NCBI GenBank assembly: GCA_049323915.1
Contig: JBMOPC010000095.1
Location: forward strand, 1-57,285
DNA from: BRHc4a sp049323915
GTDB taxonomy: Bacteria > Bacillota > Desulfotomaculia > Desulfotomaculales > Desulfocucumaceae
Direction: 5' to 3'
DNA length: 57,285 nucleotides
Shown: positions 18,658 to 27,084 of the stretch, piece by piece
Numbering within the stretch: the first letter of the stretch is position 1
Layout: every line of letters begins with the position of its first letter
Position numbers and translations under genes: made by a program
The notes under the pieces: model-generated
Seen by the model: only the letters and a program-made list of their open reading frames with translations
Databases searched by the model: none
Told to the model about the DNA's origin: nothing

Positions 18658-18682
18658 AAGCCGCACCGGAAAGACACGGCTT
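18658..18682 (-). terminator. terminator-like hairpin after the GH57-GT4 gene
   Basis: Stem AAGCCG/CGGCTT around a 13-base loop, followed by a broken T run (TTGTCTTT) on the minus strand. The stem is short, so it is a moderate terminator. Confidence 0.5.
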
Positions 18683-18741
18683 TACAGCACCACAAAGGGA
18701 GAGAATATTTATTACGACCCTCAAAAGGATGCCCAATTCAT

Positions 18742-18772
18742 TCTGATTTCTGATTTCTGATTTCTGGCCTCC
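18742..18772. repeat. tandem heptamer repeat (TTTCTGA iterated)
   Basis: Three to four consecutive copies of the 7-mer TTTCTGA in the gap after the GH57-GT4 gene. Related in inverse orientation to the tract at 18532-18575. Confidence 0.65.
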
Positions 18773-18796
18773 GGCAGTTATTTCAGAAATAGCATT

Positions 18797-21562
18797 TTAA
18801 GTTACCTCCAGGTAAACCATGGCGGTGTCAAAGGCTATCTGCTTCCAGTTATACTGGCCGAGGACCTTTTTATAAGCGTTTTTGGCAAGCTTGTCAGCCT
18901 GGTCCGGGTGGTCCAGCAGCTCAATAACATACCTGGCCAGAACATCCGCCCTCCCCGGAGGAACCTTTATCCCGTCAATACCATGGCTGATAATCTCCGA
19001 AAGGCCTCCGGTATCGGAAATCACCACCGGGATCCCGGCGGCCATGGCCTCCAGGGCAACTATGCCAAAGGGCTCATAAATACTGGGGAACACAGCCACA
19101 GATGACTCCGCCAGCAGCTGGTTCCTTCCCTCATCATTTACGAATCCTATAAAATCCACATTGGAGACCACTCCAAACCTTCCGGCAAGCTCCCTGAGAT
19201 CGGCCTCGTATGGGCCCCTGCCGGCCACGGTCAGCACCACCCCCGGATATTTTTCCATAATCATTGGCAGTGCCTCGATAAGCACCTGCACGCCCTTTTC
19301 CGGAACCAGCCTGCCCAGAAACATGAGCCTGGGGCCTCCTCCGGACTCCTCTTTGGAATACACACCGGCTTTTACCGCCAGGCTTCCGGCGTCAACACCG
19401 TTTGGTATTATCTTTATTCCACCACGGGCCTCTCCAAAAAGCCTTTTGACCTCCCTGAGCATATAATCGCTGCAGCAAATGACCCGGTCGGCCATGGATA
19501 CCAGTTCCTGCTCGGTATTGTGAATCCTTTTCTGCAATTCGGTGAAGATCCCCCTGTTGCGCCCGTACTCAGTGGCATGAATTGTGGTCACCAGAGGAAT
19601 GCCCGCCTTTTCCGCTATTGCCCCGGCCGCATCACGCACCAGCCAGTCATGGGCGTGAACCACATTAAATTTACCCCGGGAAAGGCCTTTTTCCTCTGCC
19701 AGCCTGACCATTCCCCTGTTGAGCTGGGAGAGCCACTCCAAAAAATCCACCGCCCGCAGATTTTTTTCCGCAACCCTGTGCACCTGCACACCAGTGTCAT
19801 CCACCTCATACTCGGGCCTTCCGCGGGCCGGGCAGGTAAAGACATGGACCTCCACACCCAGACCTGAAAGGGCGCGGGCAAGGTCATGCACATGCCTCCC
19901 CAGTCCGCCCACCGTGCGGGGAGGGTACTCCCAGGAAAGCATTATAACCTTAAGCCGGTGGTGCCCCAACAGTCCCGGGCGAACCTTTACAGAGGAGAAA
20001 ACCCTATAGTCCAGATCGGGAAAAATATTGTTCACACCCTCCAGGTATAAAAGAAAATCCCCGTCAATTTCGCCGGACTCGATTTGGAGGGCCAGCCGGT
20101 TAAAATTATTCAGATGCCCGGCAACCCTTGCCGCCGCATAGCCCTCAGTGGTCCCTTCCTTGAGGATAAAGGCCCAGTCACTGCTCTGGGCCAGCAAAAG
20201 CTCCCTTCCTGCCTGATTCAGCGCCCTGCGCTGAACATTCCCGTCAGGCCGCAGCATGTTTGCCATCTCTGTCATCCTGGCCTCGGCAACATGCTGGTGC
20301 TTGTATATCCAGTCATTTTTAGGGTTCAGCCAGACGTAGCCATAGCCACCCTCACCCCAGCTGCTCATGGGCAGGTCTGCCATATTATTCCGGGGATAGA
20401 TTTTCAGGTAATCCCCCGGTGTCAGTGTTTTTACACCAGACCCGTCACCGCACAGGCGCAGAACCTTTTCCAGCCAGATGGGGCCCTCGTGCCACCAGTG
20501 CCCGAACAGTTCGGCGTCGTACGGGGCGATAATCAAAGGCGGTCTGTCCATCCTGCCCGCCGTCTCTCTTAGCTGTGCCGCCCTGGACAGCACAAAGTCC
20601 CTGGCGTGAATATCAGCCCTGCTGAAAGCGGCATCGGGACTGTAGACTTCCTTGTGCTCCCCATTCCCCGTTATGCGGTGATATTTAAAACCGGTATCCA
20701 CCCTGAAGCAGCCTCCGGGCAGGTAAGGCCGGAGGTAATCTTCATCAAGATCGTAGGCGATATCACGGTAAAACTCCCTGTAATCAGGGTGCCCGGGATA
20801 GCCTTCCCTCCTCTCCCACACCTGCCTGGAACTTTTCGGGTCCCGTCCGAAAACCGCAACGCCCGGCCGGGTCTGGACCGGCCCGTAGATACCGTATACC
20901 GGTTCCGGAGCCGCCGACAGCAGGCCGTGGGTGTCCACTATAAAATATTTTACACCGGCATCCCTCAGCAGATGTTCAACACCACTGTCGTAACCACACT
21001 CGGGGAGCCACAGTCCTGGCGGTGTCTGGCCGAAAACCTTTTCAAAGGATCCAATCCCCACCTCGATCTGGGCCCTTCTGGCTTCCCGGCTGTGAATAAG
21101 CGGCAAAAACCCGTGGGTGGCCGCCGTGGTGATAAGCTCCAGCCTCCCCGCATCCAAAAGGTCCCTGAATTTCAAAGTCAAGTCTCCCCCGCAGCCAATA
21201 AAAAACCTCCGGACATTTTCCAGGTGCCGGAGGTATTTCCGGGAGAGGGCGTTAAAACCCACATTCCCTTTAGTTCTCTCACATTCGGCAATCCCCAGCT
21301 CAATCATGCGGTCCAGGTATTGAAGATATTTTTCTTTGATATGATCGTCCAACATCATGGAAAGCAGAGTGGGAGAAATAGAAAATGTAATCCTGAATTC
21401 ACAGCCTTCCCCCGCCAGTCTTTCAAAGGACGTCAAGAGAGGGATATAACACTCCGTGCAGGATTCGAAAAACCAGCGCTCCTCCAGCGAGTCCCGGTGC
21501 TCGGGGTGGCGGACAAAGGGAAGGTGTGCATGTAAAATAACTGCAAGATAGCCGTGGGCCAT
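18797..21562 (-). CDS. GH57 (DUF1957) alpha-glucan branching-type enzyme fused to a GT4 glycosyltransferase
   Basis: 921 aa two-enzyme fusion. Residues 1 to about 520 are a GH57/DUF1957 module: HAHLPFVRHPE near the start, WLPECGYDSG with the catalytic Glu near residue 185, and APYDAELFGHWWHEGP with the catalytic Asp near residue 350, ending with the helical WGEGGYGYVWLNP and YLEGVNNIFPDLDYRVF part. From about residue 540 a GT4 module starts, with SWEYPPRTVGGLGRHVHDLA, HAHDWL, NGVDAGSL, FLGRLVPEKGVQ and PSIYEPFGIVALEAMAAG. GH57 enzymes of this group make alpha-1,6 branches and GT4 glycogen synthase-like enzymes extend alpha-1,4 chains, so one polypeptide could build a storage glucan. No signal peptide is seen. 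It is followed upstream by a DUF4912 gene. Confidence 0.9.
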   Translation of the reverse strand: MAHGYLAVILHAHLPFVRHPEHRDSLEERWFFESCTECYIPLLTSFERLAGEGCEFRITFSISPTLLSMMLDDHIKEKYLQYLDRMIELGIAECERTKGNVGFNALSRKYLRHLENVRRFFIGCGGDLTLKFRDLLDAGRLELITTAATHGFLPLIHSREARRAQIEVGIGSFEKVFGQTPPGLWLPECGYDSGVEHLLRDAGVKYFIVDTHGLLSAAPEPVYGIYGPVQTRPGVAVFGRDPKSSRQVWERREGYPGHPDYREFYRDIAYDLDEDYLRPYLPGGCFRVDTGFKYHRITGNGEHKEVYSPDAAFSRADIHARDFVLSRAAQLRETAGRMDRPPLIIAPYDAELFGHWWHEGPIWLEKVLRLCGDGSGVKTLTPGDYLKIYPRNNMADLPMSSWGEGGYGYVWLNPKNDWIYKHQHVAEARMTEMANMLRPDGNVQRRALNQAGRELLLAQSSDWAFILKEGTTEGYAAARVAGHLNNFNRLALQIESGEIDGDFLLYLEGVNNIFPDLDYRVFSSVKVRPGLLGHHRLKVIMLSWEYPPRTVGGLGRHVHDLARALSGLGVEVHVFTCPARGRPEYEVDDTGVQVHRVAEKNLRAVDFLEWLSQLNRGMVRLAEEKGLSRGKFNVVHAHDWLVRDAAGAIAEKAGIPLVTTIHATEYGRNRGIFTELQKRIHNTEQELVSMADRVICCSDYMLREVKRLFGEARGGIKIIPNGVDAGSLAVKAGVYSKEESGGGPRLMFLGRLVPEKGVQVLIEALPMIMEKYPGVVLTVAGRGPYEADLRELAGRFGVVSNVDFIGFVNDEGRNQLLAESSVAVFPSIYEPFGIVALEAMAAGIPVVISDTGGLSEIISHGIDGIKVPPGRADVLARYVIELLDHPDQADKLAKNAYKKVLGQYNWKQIAFDTAMVYLEVT

Positions 21563-21580
21563 TTAAAAACCTCCTTTTAT

Positions 21581-21651
21581 AAGGGGCTGGGCGCCCCTTC
21601 GGACGGTATAGACGTCCTCAACCCCCCACTGAAGCAAGGGGGCGCACCCCC
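21581..21651. repeat. triple-hairpin repeat family B, copy 1
   Basis: About 70 bases with three consecutive short palindromes: AGGGGC/GCCCCT, GGACG/CGTCC and GGGGG-cgca-CCCCC. A second copy at 27085-27151 shares the core CACTGAAGCAAGGGGG. It lies between the DUF4912 gene and the GH57-GT4 gene. Confidence 0.75.
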
Positions 21652-21674
21652 TATATTTTGGGAAAACCGGCCGG

Positions 21675-22217
21675 CTAATCGGCTAACTGAATATCATAGC
21701 CCATATAGAAAGGCATCTCCTGGAACACCTCATCCAGTCCGATCTTCAATTCATTTTTCTGGAAAGATTTATCCTCACGGTTTACTGTTGGTGTTTCCAG
21801 ACTTATGCCGGCAGCGGGCTTGCCCCTGGGTGTGATATCATATCTGGGCAAAGGCGGTGTCAAAACCATCTCGGATTTTACCATGGAGTAAAAGTTTCCG
21901 TCCGGCAGTTTGACCCCTATTTCAGCTATATACACCGCTCCCGGCTGCAGCCCTGTAAAGTACCAGTTTCCTGTATAAGGCGGAGGCTGCACCTCACCGG
22001 CAAGAATATACTCGAAATCAGAATCGCCGTTTTCCCTGACAGAATACAGCCTGACAAAAGCGCCCCCCATCCCGGCCACCGTTTCCCAGTGACTTAAAGA
22101 GAGTTCCCAGTAAACAAAAAGGGTGTCGGGACACTGGGGAAAAAAGCCTATTATATTTTTATCGTAGTACCGGGGAAGTGTTTCTCTACAGTCGCTCATG
22201 AAACGCCCTCCTGCCAT
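21675..22217 (-). CDS. DUF4912 domain protein
   Basis: 180 aa. The family signature is visible as FFPQCPDTLFVYWELS near residue 28, with YFTGLQPGAVYIAEIG near residue 90, an Ig-like beta fold in prediction. The molecular function is not established. It lies directly upstream of the GH57-GT4 fusion on the same strand, and genes of this family are often met beside GH57 enzymes. I infer a glucan-binding or accessory role, not shown by sequence. The C-terminal 50 residues are variable and charged. The start ATG at 22217 is preceded by GGCAGGAGGG. Confidence 0.75.
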   Translation of the reverse strand: MAGGRFMSDCRETLPRYYDKNIIGFFPQCPDTLFVYWELSLSHWETVAGMGGAFVRLYSVRENGDSDFEYILAGEVQPPPYTGNWYFTGLQPGAVYIAEIGVKLPDGNFYSMVKSEMVLTPPLPRYDITPRGKPAAGISLETPTVNREDKSFQKNELKIGLDEVFQEMPFYMGYDIQLAD

Positions 22218-22389
22218 AGTTTAATTTAATCTGGTATATCTTACCATTTTGATATTCACTATACAACCACTCATAAAAACCGGGATGGAAATATCCAGTT
22301 AATAGCAACATTATAGCTTATTATCCGTGTTGCAGCTTTATGGCCAGGCAAATGCATGTTATTTTTTTCATATTTACGGACATAAATTT

Positions 22390-22830
22390 TTACTTCTGGC
22401 AGTCCTTGCAATGTCCAAATATTTTAAGCTGGTGGTTGTGCACATCAAACCCCATGTCCCTTCTGACCCTTGACTCCAGGTCCTCCAGCAGGTCCTCCTC
22501 CACTTCAAGTATTGCCCCGCACTTGAGGCAAATCAGGTGGTGATGGTGATGCCCGTCGGACTCACTGTCCCCAAATTCATATCTTTTCCGGCCGTCACCA
22601 AAGTCCATGCTATGGATAATATCAAAGTCGCAAAACAACTCCAGAGTTCGGTAAACAGTAGCCAGACCGACATCCGGGGCCTTCAGCTTGACCAGGTTGT
22701 ATACCTCTTCGGCGCTGAGGTGTTTGTCCTTATGCTCAAGAAGCACCTTCAGTATGTGTTCCCTGCGGGGAGTTAGTTTGTACTCTCTGGCCTTCAGCTT
22801 CTCCTCAACGTCATAGATTACCTTGTTCAT
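22390..22830 (-). CDS. fur: Fur-family metalloregulator
   Basis: 146 aa, normal Fur length. The winged-helix N-domain contains YKLTPRREHILKVLLEHKDKH and GLATVYRTLELFCDFDIIH; the dimerisation domain has the His-rich metal site GHHHHHLICLKCG, then a second CxxC at FGHCKDCQK, giving the structural Cys4 zinc site. It could be Fur, Zur or PerR; the nearby feoAB with a Fur-like box favours iron. The start is at 22830. It is monocistronic. Confidence 0.88.
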   Translation of the reverse strand: MNKVIYDVEEKLKAREYKLTPRREHILKVLLEHKDKHLSAEEVYNLVKLKAPDVGLATVYRTLELFCDFDIIHSMDFGDGRKRYEFGDSESDGHHHHHLICLKCGAILEVEEDLLEDLESRVRRDMGFDVHNHQLKIFGHCKDCQK

Positions 22831-22869
22831 CGTCTCACACCCCGGATATTGTTAGGAGCTTTTTTTGTA

Positions 22870-22899
22870 AGTATATTAAACTGAAGTTTTACATGTCAA
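22870..22899 (-). promoter_or_regulatory. promoter of fur
   Basis: Minus strand TTGACA (22894-22899), 18-base spacer, TATACT (22870-22875), about 40 bases before the fur start. Confidence 0.75.
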
Positions 22900-22915
22900 T
22901 TGAAATATTGCTTGC

Positions 22916-22962
22916 AAAAAAACCGGGCCTTAAACTGATCCGTTTATAAGCCCGGCTTTTTA
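22916..22962 (-). terminator. terminator after dacF
   Basis: A long stem CCGGGCTTATAAAC/GTTTAAGGCCCGG (one unpaired region) ending in seven T residues on the minus strand, 50-90 bases past the dacF stop. Confidence 0.85.
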
Positions 22963-23011
22963 TATAATTGATTATAACCATAATTCACACCAGATAAAAT
23001 AAACCGACGTT

Positions 23012-24238
23012 CTAAACCCATCTGTTTTTTCTGAGCAGGTAACGGCGTCGCCTTTTCCTGGCCTGAGCCCTCAGATATATAAAAATAGCCGCTAGTGCTA
23101 TCGGGCCATACCACCATTGAAAAAACGGGTTCTTATCCACGTCCCGGTCAGATACCAGATCAACGCTGCCTATTACCTTGCCTTCCTTCATAAAGGACAT
23201 GGTTCCCACCTTTTGCCCCCTGCTGACCGGGGCCGAAATCCTACCGTTTAGGTCTATTTTACGGTCTATCCGGGAATTATCGCTTGCCGGCACGAGATAA
23301 TGGAATCCACCCTCCGCCAGCACCCCAATACTATTGGACTGGCCGCCCCTCACCGGGGCGCTGGTGACAACATCCCCTGCCTGCGCCAGTGCAACCTGTT
23401 TAAACTGATTGAAACCGTAGTCCAAAAGAGCGATAGAGTCATGGTAAACTCCCGAATTTTCGGTCTTCATAACCACGGCCAAAAGCTCGCGGTCCCCTCT
23501 TTTGGCGCTTGACACCAGGCAGCGCCTGGCCTCGTCGGTATAGCCCGTTTTGATGCCGTTTGCACCCTGGTACCCCAATGGACTCCCGTCCCACAACAGT
23601 CTGTTCAGATTTACAAAATCCTCCTGGGGCACCCCGTTCACCGGACGGGGAAGAACCCTCTGGTTCCTGTAGTGATAGGTCCCCACTATTTTCCTGAAGA
23701 CACTATTTTTCATGGCTTCACGGGCTATTACGGCAAGGTCCCTGGGGGTGGTGTAATGATTGGGGTCATGAAGCCCATGCGGGTTGACGAAATTGCTGTT
23801 CAAAGCCCCCATGGCCATGGCCTCCCGGTTCATGGCCCGTGCAAACTCCTCCACTGTTCCCCCTATGTGCTCGGCTATGGCCGTTGCCGCGTCATTGCCG
23901 GACGCCAGCATCATGATGTATAAAAGGTCCTCCAGGCTTACAAACTCGTCCTCCTGCAATCCCACATGGGATCCGTCCACCGAGGCCGCATTCCGGGTAA
24001 TCTTTACCTTGTCGCTGAATTTGCCGTTTTTGATAGCCAGCATGGCAGTAAGCATTTTAGTTGTGCTGGCCGGATACATCATCTGGTCCGGATTTTTCTG
24101 ATAAAGCACCTGACCTGTTTGCATATCCAACAGAATCGCAGCCTCCGCCGAAACTACCGGCTGAGCCAGCACCTTTTCCGGCAGGAATACAAAAATTATC
24201 ATGAAAAAAATAGCTATAGAAATCAGTTTTCTTTTCAT
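23012..24238 (-). CDS. dacF: D-alanyl-D-alanine carboxypeptidase, DacF/PBP5 type
   Basis: 408 aa secreted class C PBP. It has a signal peptide (residues 1-25, ending near VLAQP), SxxK as STTKM near residue 60, SGN in LASGNDAATAIAEH, and KTG in GIKTGYTDEARRC. A C-terminal PBP5 beta domain and a membrane-anchoring segment (WWYGPIALAAIFIYLRA) with basic tail follow. It trims terminal D-Ala from stem peptides; in spore formers DacF homologues control cortex crosslinking. No spoIIA operon follows here. The specific sporulation role is inferred from family. Confidence 0.9.
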   Translation of the reverse strand: MKRKLISIAIFFMIIFVFLPEKVLAQPVVSAEAAILLDMQTGQVLYQKNPDQMMYPASTTKMLTAMLAIKNGKFSDKVKITRNAASVDGSHVGLQEDEFVSLEDLLYIMMLASGNDAATAIAEHIGGTVEEFARAMNREAMAMGALNSNFVNPHGLHDPNHYTTPRDLAVIAREAMKNSVFRKIVGTYHYRNQRVLPRPVNGVPQEDFVNLNRLLWDGSPLGYQGANGIKTGYTDEARRCLVSSAKRGDRELLAVVMKTENSGVYHDSIALLDYGFNQFKQVALAQAGDVVTSAPVRGGQSNSIGVLAEGGFHYLVPASDNSRIDRKIDLNGRISAPVSRGQKVGTMSFMKEGKVIGSVDLVSDRDVDKNPFFQWWYGPIALAAIFIYLRAQARKRRRRYLLRKNRWV

Positions 24239-24311
24239 GCCTTCCCCTCTGCTATTGGTGTTATCAATCGTATAAGATGACTACGACTTTATAAAATTCT
24301 ATGTCAATTCA

Positions 24312-24407
24312 TCATGCCCTTTTAACAATACCTGCCAGAATAATCACACCTGCCATAAACAACGCCGGTGCGGCCATCATAATAACAGGAGCAGCCGGTC
24401 CGCCAAT
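24312..24407 (-). pseudogene. possible truncated small hydrophobic ORF downstream of feoB
   Basis: On the minus strand a frame without start codon reads GGPAAPVIMMAAPALFMAG then VIILAGIVKRA and stop. It begins exactly where repeat A copy 2 ends, after an in-frame TAG. It looks like the tail of a small membrane protein whose 5' end was replaced by the repeat, or an ORF starting at an internal ATG of only about 22 codons. Weak evidence. Confidence 0.3.
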
Positions 24408-24451
24408 CTAGGAAATTATCCATAGAATCTCTCTGGAACATAATTTCCTAA
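24408..24451. repeat. palindromic repeat family A, copy 2
   Basis: Left arm TCTAGGAAATTATCC, right arm CATAATTTCCTAAG. The right arm supplies the TAG stop codon of feoB (24448-24450). Confidence 0.75.
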
Positions 24452-26307
24452 GTCTTTAAAAAGTCCATGGCCCTGGCAACCAGGCCCCCTACGACAAAGG
24501 CCAGTGTGAGGACCAGCAGCCAGATTATCACTCCCTCTTTCCAGCCCCGCTCCTTAAATATAATCATAACCGAAGCTATACAGGGAACAAACAGCGTGAG
24601 GCTGACCATGGCCACAAACTGCTGTACGGTGGTCAGAGGCATTTCCAGAATTCCGGCGGTCCCGAAATCTCTGCGGATAAGTCCCATTATGAAAGCGCTG
24701 GCCGATTCCCGGGGCAGCTTAAGCCACCCTACCGTCAGCGGGTCCATGGAATTCTGTATGAAATCCAGTGCGCCGGTTACCTTCAGCAGGCTCAGGAACA
24801 GCGCCCCGCCCACAAAAAGAGGAAAAGCCTCCTTTATAAACAGCCAGGACCTCATCCATGTTTTGATGACAATATTGTCCAGCCTGGGAATCCGAAGGTG
24901 CGGGAGCTCCAAAAACAGGGGCGACGAGGTTCCGGGCAGTGTCCATGCCATAACCATTCCGGCCGTAATCATAACCGCCAGTATGATCAATACGTAAAGC
25001 ATGAAAAAAGCCGGTCCCAGCCTTGATATAATGGCTGTTACAAAGGCCAGCTGAGCCGAACAGGGCACTGCCAGGGCCAGAAGGAAAATGGCAATCCTTC
25101 TCTCACGGTCAGTGGGAAGAAGGCGCGTGGTAATTGTGGCCGCAGTGACACAGCCAAAGCCCAGCACCATGGGTATTACAGCCAGCCCGTTCAAGCCAAT
25201 GGCCGATAAAAGCCTGTCCATCAGAATAGCAATACGGGGAAGATAGCCGCTGTCCTCCAGCAGCGAAAGTACCAGGAAAAAGCCCACCACCAGCGGGGCT
25301 AACAGCCCCAGCACATATGTCACCGCCATGGTCAGAAGGCCGAACTGCCCTGTAAGTATTACACCAACCGGTGATTCAAGGTCCATATAAGCTGAGATGC
25401 GGGATCTGACAAAAGGTTCATAGTAGCCTTCCATCAGTGTGCCCTCGGTAAAATCAACCACCACCTGGGCGAAAAAAACCCCCACCACCAGGTACAGCAG
25501 GGCCAGTGCCAGGACCAGTATGGGAAACCCCGTCGCCGGCCTGATCATAATATGCCCCAGAGTATTTAAAAAATCATTCCCGGCCTGGCTGTCTGCAGAT
25601 ACCAGGCTTACAATACCGTTAACCCTCTCCCGCCTTTTGTTATAAAGATGAATTCGTTCGTTGCCGGGAGGCAGGTCAAGCATTTCAGCGGTTGAGACAT
25701 CCCCTTCCAGCAGCAGCAGGGCCATTGCCTCGGATGTCCCCAGTTCCCGGGCCATTTCCGACAGCCTGTGCTGGAGCGAAGGGTCCCTCCTCCCCCTGCA
25801 GGCCTGCGGCAAAGAGTTCACAAGCTCTTTCACGCCTGACTTGTCCACAGCCACAGTTTCAACAACAGGCACACCCAGGGCGCCCTCCAGCGCCTCCCTT
25901 TTTACATCAAGCCCGTACCTGGCGGTTTCATCCGACATATTCAGGGCGACAACAACAGGAAGGCCCATATCTACAAGGTGGAGGGTAAGAAAAAGATCCC
26001 TGTCAAGGTGGGATGCATCAACAACATTAATAACAATGTCGGCGGAAAGCGTCAGGTCCCTCACAAGCTTCTCGGCGCCCGTAAATGAAGAGATCCCGTA
26101 CACCCCGGGAGTGTCTATAATAATATGCCTGCCGATGCGGCCATAGCAGGTGTCCACCGTGGTGCCGGGGAAATTGCTTACATCCCCGTAGAGACCGGTC
26201 ATGGCGTTAAAAACAGCGGTTTTTCCCACATTTGGGTTTCCAACCACCACTATGTAGCGGGCGCCGTCTTCCACCCCCGCCTTATGGCCAAAGTCACGGC
26301 AGTCCAA
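24448..26307 (-). CDS. feoB: ferrous iron transporter FeoB
   Basis: 619 aa, at the short end of the family. The N-terminal G domain has G1 GNPNVGKTAVF, G3 DTPGVYG and G4 NMSD. It is followed by a guanine-dissociation-inhibitor-like helical region and the polytopic membrane domain with the two Gate regions, including the conserved Cys motif GFGCVTAAT and the later FVPCIASVMIIFKERGW. FeoB imports Fe(II) across the inner membrane. The start is TTG with GGGGAG upstream. The stop codon is contributed by a palindromic repeat, and the C-terminus after the last membrane segment is very short (RAMDFLKT). Confidence 0.92.
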   Translation of the reverse strand: MDCRDFGHKAGVEDGARYIVVVGNPNVGKTAVFNAMTGLYGDVSNFPGTTVDTCYGRIGRHIIIDTPGVYGISSFTGAEKLVRDLTLSADIVINVVDASHLDRDLFLTLHLVDMGLPVVVALNMSDETARYGLDVKREALEGALGVPVVETVAVDKSGVKELVNSLPQACRGRRDPSLQHRLSEMARELGTSEAMALLLLEGDVSTAEMLDLPPGNERIHLYNKRRERVNGIVSLVSADSQAGNDFLNTLGHIMIRPATGFPILVLALALLYLVVGVFFAQVVVDFTEGTLMEGYYEPFVRSRISAYMDLESPVGVILTGQFGLLTMAVTYVLGLLAPLVVGFFLVLSLLEDSGYLPRIAILMDRLLSAIGLNGLAVIPMVLGFGCVTAATITTRLLPTDRERRIAIFLLALAVPCSAQLAFVTAIISRLGPAFFMLYVLIILAVMITAGMVMAWTLPGTSSPLFLELPHLRIPRLDNIVIKTWMRSWLFIKEAFPLFVGGALFLSLLKVTGALDFIQNSMDPLTVGWLKLPRESASAFIMGLIRRDFGTAGILEMPLTTVQQFVAMVSLTLFVPCIASVMIIFKERGWKEGVIIWLLVLTLAFVVGGLVARAMDFLKT

Positions 26308-26482
26308 TACCGGCTCCCCTTCCTACCCCGAGATATAACCGTTCTCTTTCGTCAGCGCCAGAATACCTGTCCGCAAAAAAAAACAAAAAGCACCTGAAGA
26401 ATGCATCCAAGATGCAGATTGTTTTAACAAACGCATATTAATTAGTATATCAGCTAAACTGGTTAAATATGTATCAATTAAT

Positions 26483-26725
26483 TTACGCCGAGTTTTTACT
26501 GCCCTCCACAAGGGGCTCCACCCCGATCAGCCGCGCCAGGTTTCTCCCTATGGCAATCTCCTGCCTGTTCCTTGAAATGACAACCGGCCCGGCGGGAACC
26601 ACCTCCTGGCAAATAACCACGGTGCCCTCGGCAATTCCGAAGCGGATAAGTTTGGCCCTTGTCAGCTCGTCAGGCAGTGAAATAATTCTAATCTTCTGGC
26701 CTCTTCTTACTTTATCAAGAGTCAT
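26483..26725 (-). CDS. feoA: FeoA
   Basis: 80 aa SH3-like protein beginning MTLDKVRRGQKIRI, with the family segment RAKLIRFGIAEGTVV and the C-terminal EIAIGRNLARLIGVEP. It acts with FeoB at the cytoplasmic face. I choose the ATG at 26725, with a GGGGG ribosome site. A longer frame to 26830 would add a fake membrane segment, but that stretch contains the promoter and Fur box. feoB starts about 175 bases downstream; that gap holds no gene. Confidence 0.9.
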   Translation of the reverse strand: MTLDKVRRGQKIRIISLPDELTRAKLIRFGIAEGTVVICQEVVPAGPVVISRNRQEIAIGRNLARLIGVEPLVEGSKNSA

Positions 26726-26737
26726 GAAAAAACCCCC

Positions 26738-26757
26738 GGCAATGAAAACCATTATCA
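26738..26757 (-). promoter_or_regulatory. candidate Fur box of feoAB
   Basis: The minus strand reads GATAATGGTTTTCATTGCC, matching about 14 of 19 positions of the classical Fur box. It lies between the -10 element and the feoA start codon, where bound Fur would block transcription. Confidence 0.65.
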
Positions 26758-26791
26758 CGAGAATGAAAAAGAGAACCGTTTTCAATAATAA

Positions 26792-26820
26792 ATTATATGC
26801 CATGCACCGTGCAAAATCAA
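26792..26820 (-). promoter_or_regulatory. promoter of feoAB
   Basis: Minus strand TTGATT (26815-26820), 17-base spacer, TATAAT (26792-26797). The spacer contains the small palindrome TGCACGGTGCA. Confidence 0.8.
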
Positions 26821-26890
26821 CAACAAGCATTTCTATTTTAATCTCAGCCGGGAATAATAACTATGAAACATCACCAAGGGAGGGATAGAA

Positions 26891-27034
26891 ATGGTCAAAA
26901 TAAGCACCGAGGGGATGGACGTGGCTCCCCTGAGCAAAGAACAGATGGACAGCCTGATCCAGGCTGAAAAAAGCATTAACATGGACACCAAGACCGGGGT
27001 AGTGTATCTCCTGGCCGTAACCAGAAAGGCATAA
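26891..27034 (+). CDS. small conserved-looking protein of unknown function (47 aa)
   Basis: ATG at 26891 with a strong AAGGGAGGG ribosome site 6 bases upstream opens a 47-codon frame: MVKISTEGMDVAPLSKEQMD, then a Gln/Glu-rich helix and a beta-like end GVVYLLAVTRKA. It is followed at once by a perfect 13-bp hairpin. It is divergent to feoAB. I do not recognise a family. Ribosome site, isolated position and a hairpin right after the stop support it as a real gene. Confidence 0.6.
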   Translation: MVKISTEGMDVAPLSKEQMDSLIQAEKSINMDTKTGVVYLLAVTRKA

Positions 27035-27043
27035 CCCAAAACA

Positions 27044-27071
27044 GGCGCCGCAGTCATGTGACTGCGGCGCC
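27044..27071 (+). terminator. perfect 13-bp hairpin after the 47-aa gene
   Basis: GGCGCCGCAGTCA-TG-TGACTGCGGCGCC. The following bases are AT-rich but have no strong T run, so it may act as an RNA 3'-end stabiliser rather than a clean terminator. Confidence 0.65.
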
Positions 27072-27084
27072 ATATAATTATAAA

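Noticed and set aside
26723..26830. Membrane-anchored N-terminus on FeoA
   Set aside because: The region contains the feoAB promoter and a Fur box, and the inner ATG has a better ribosome site.
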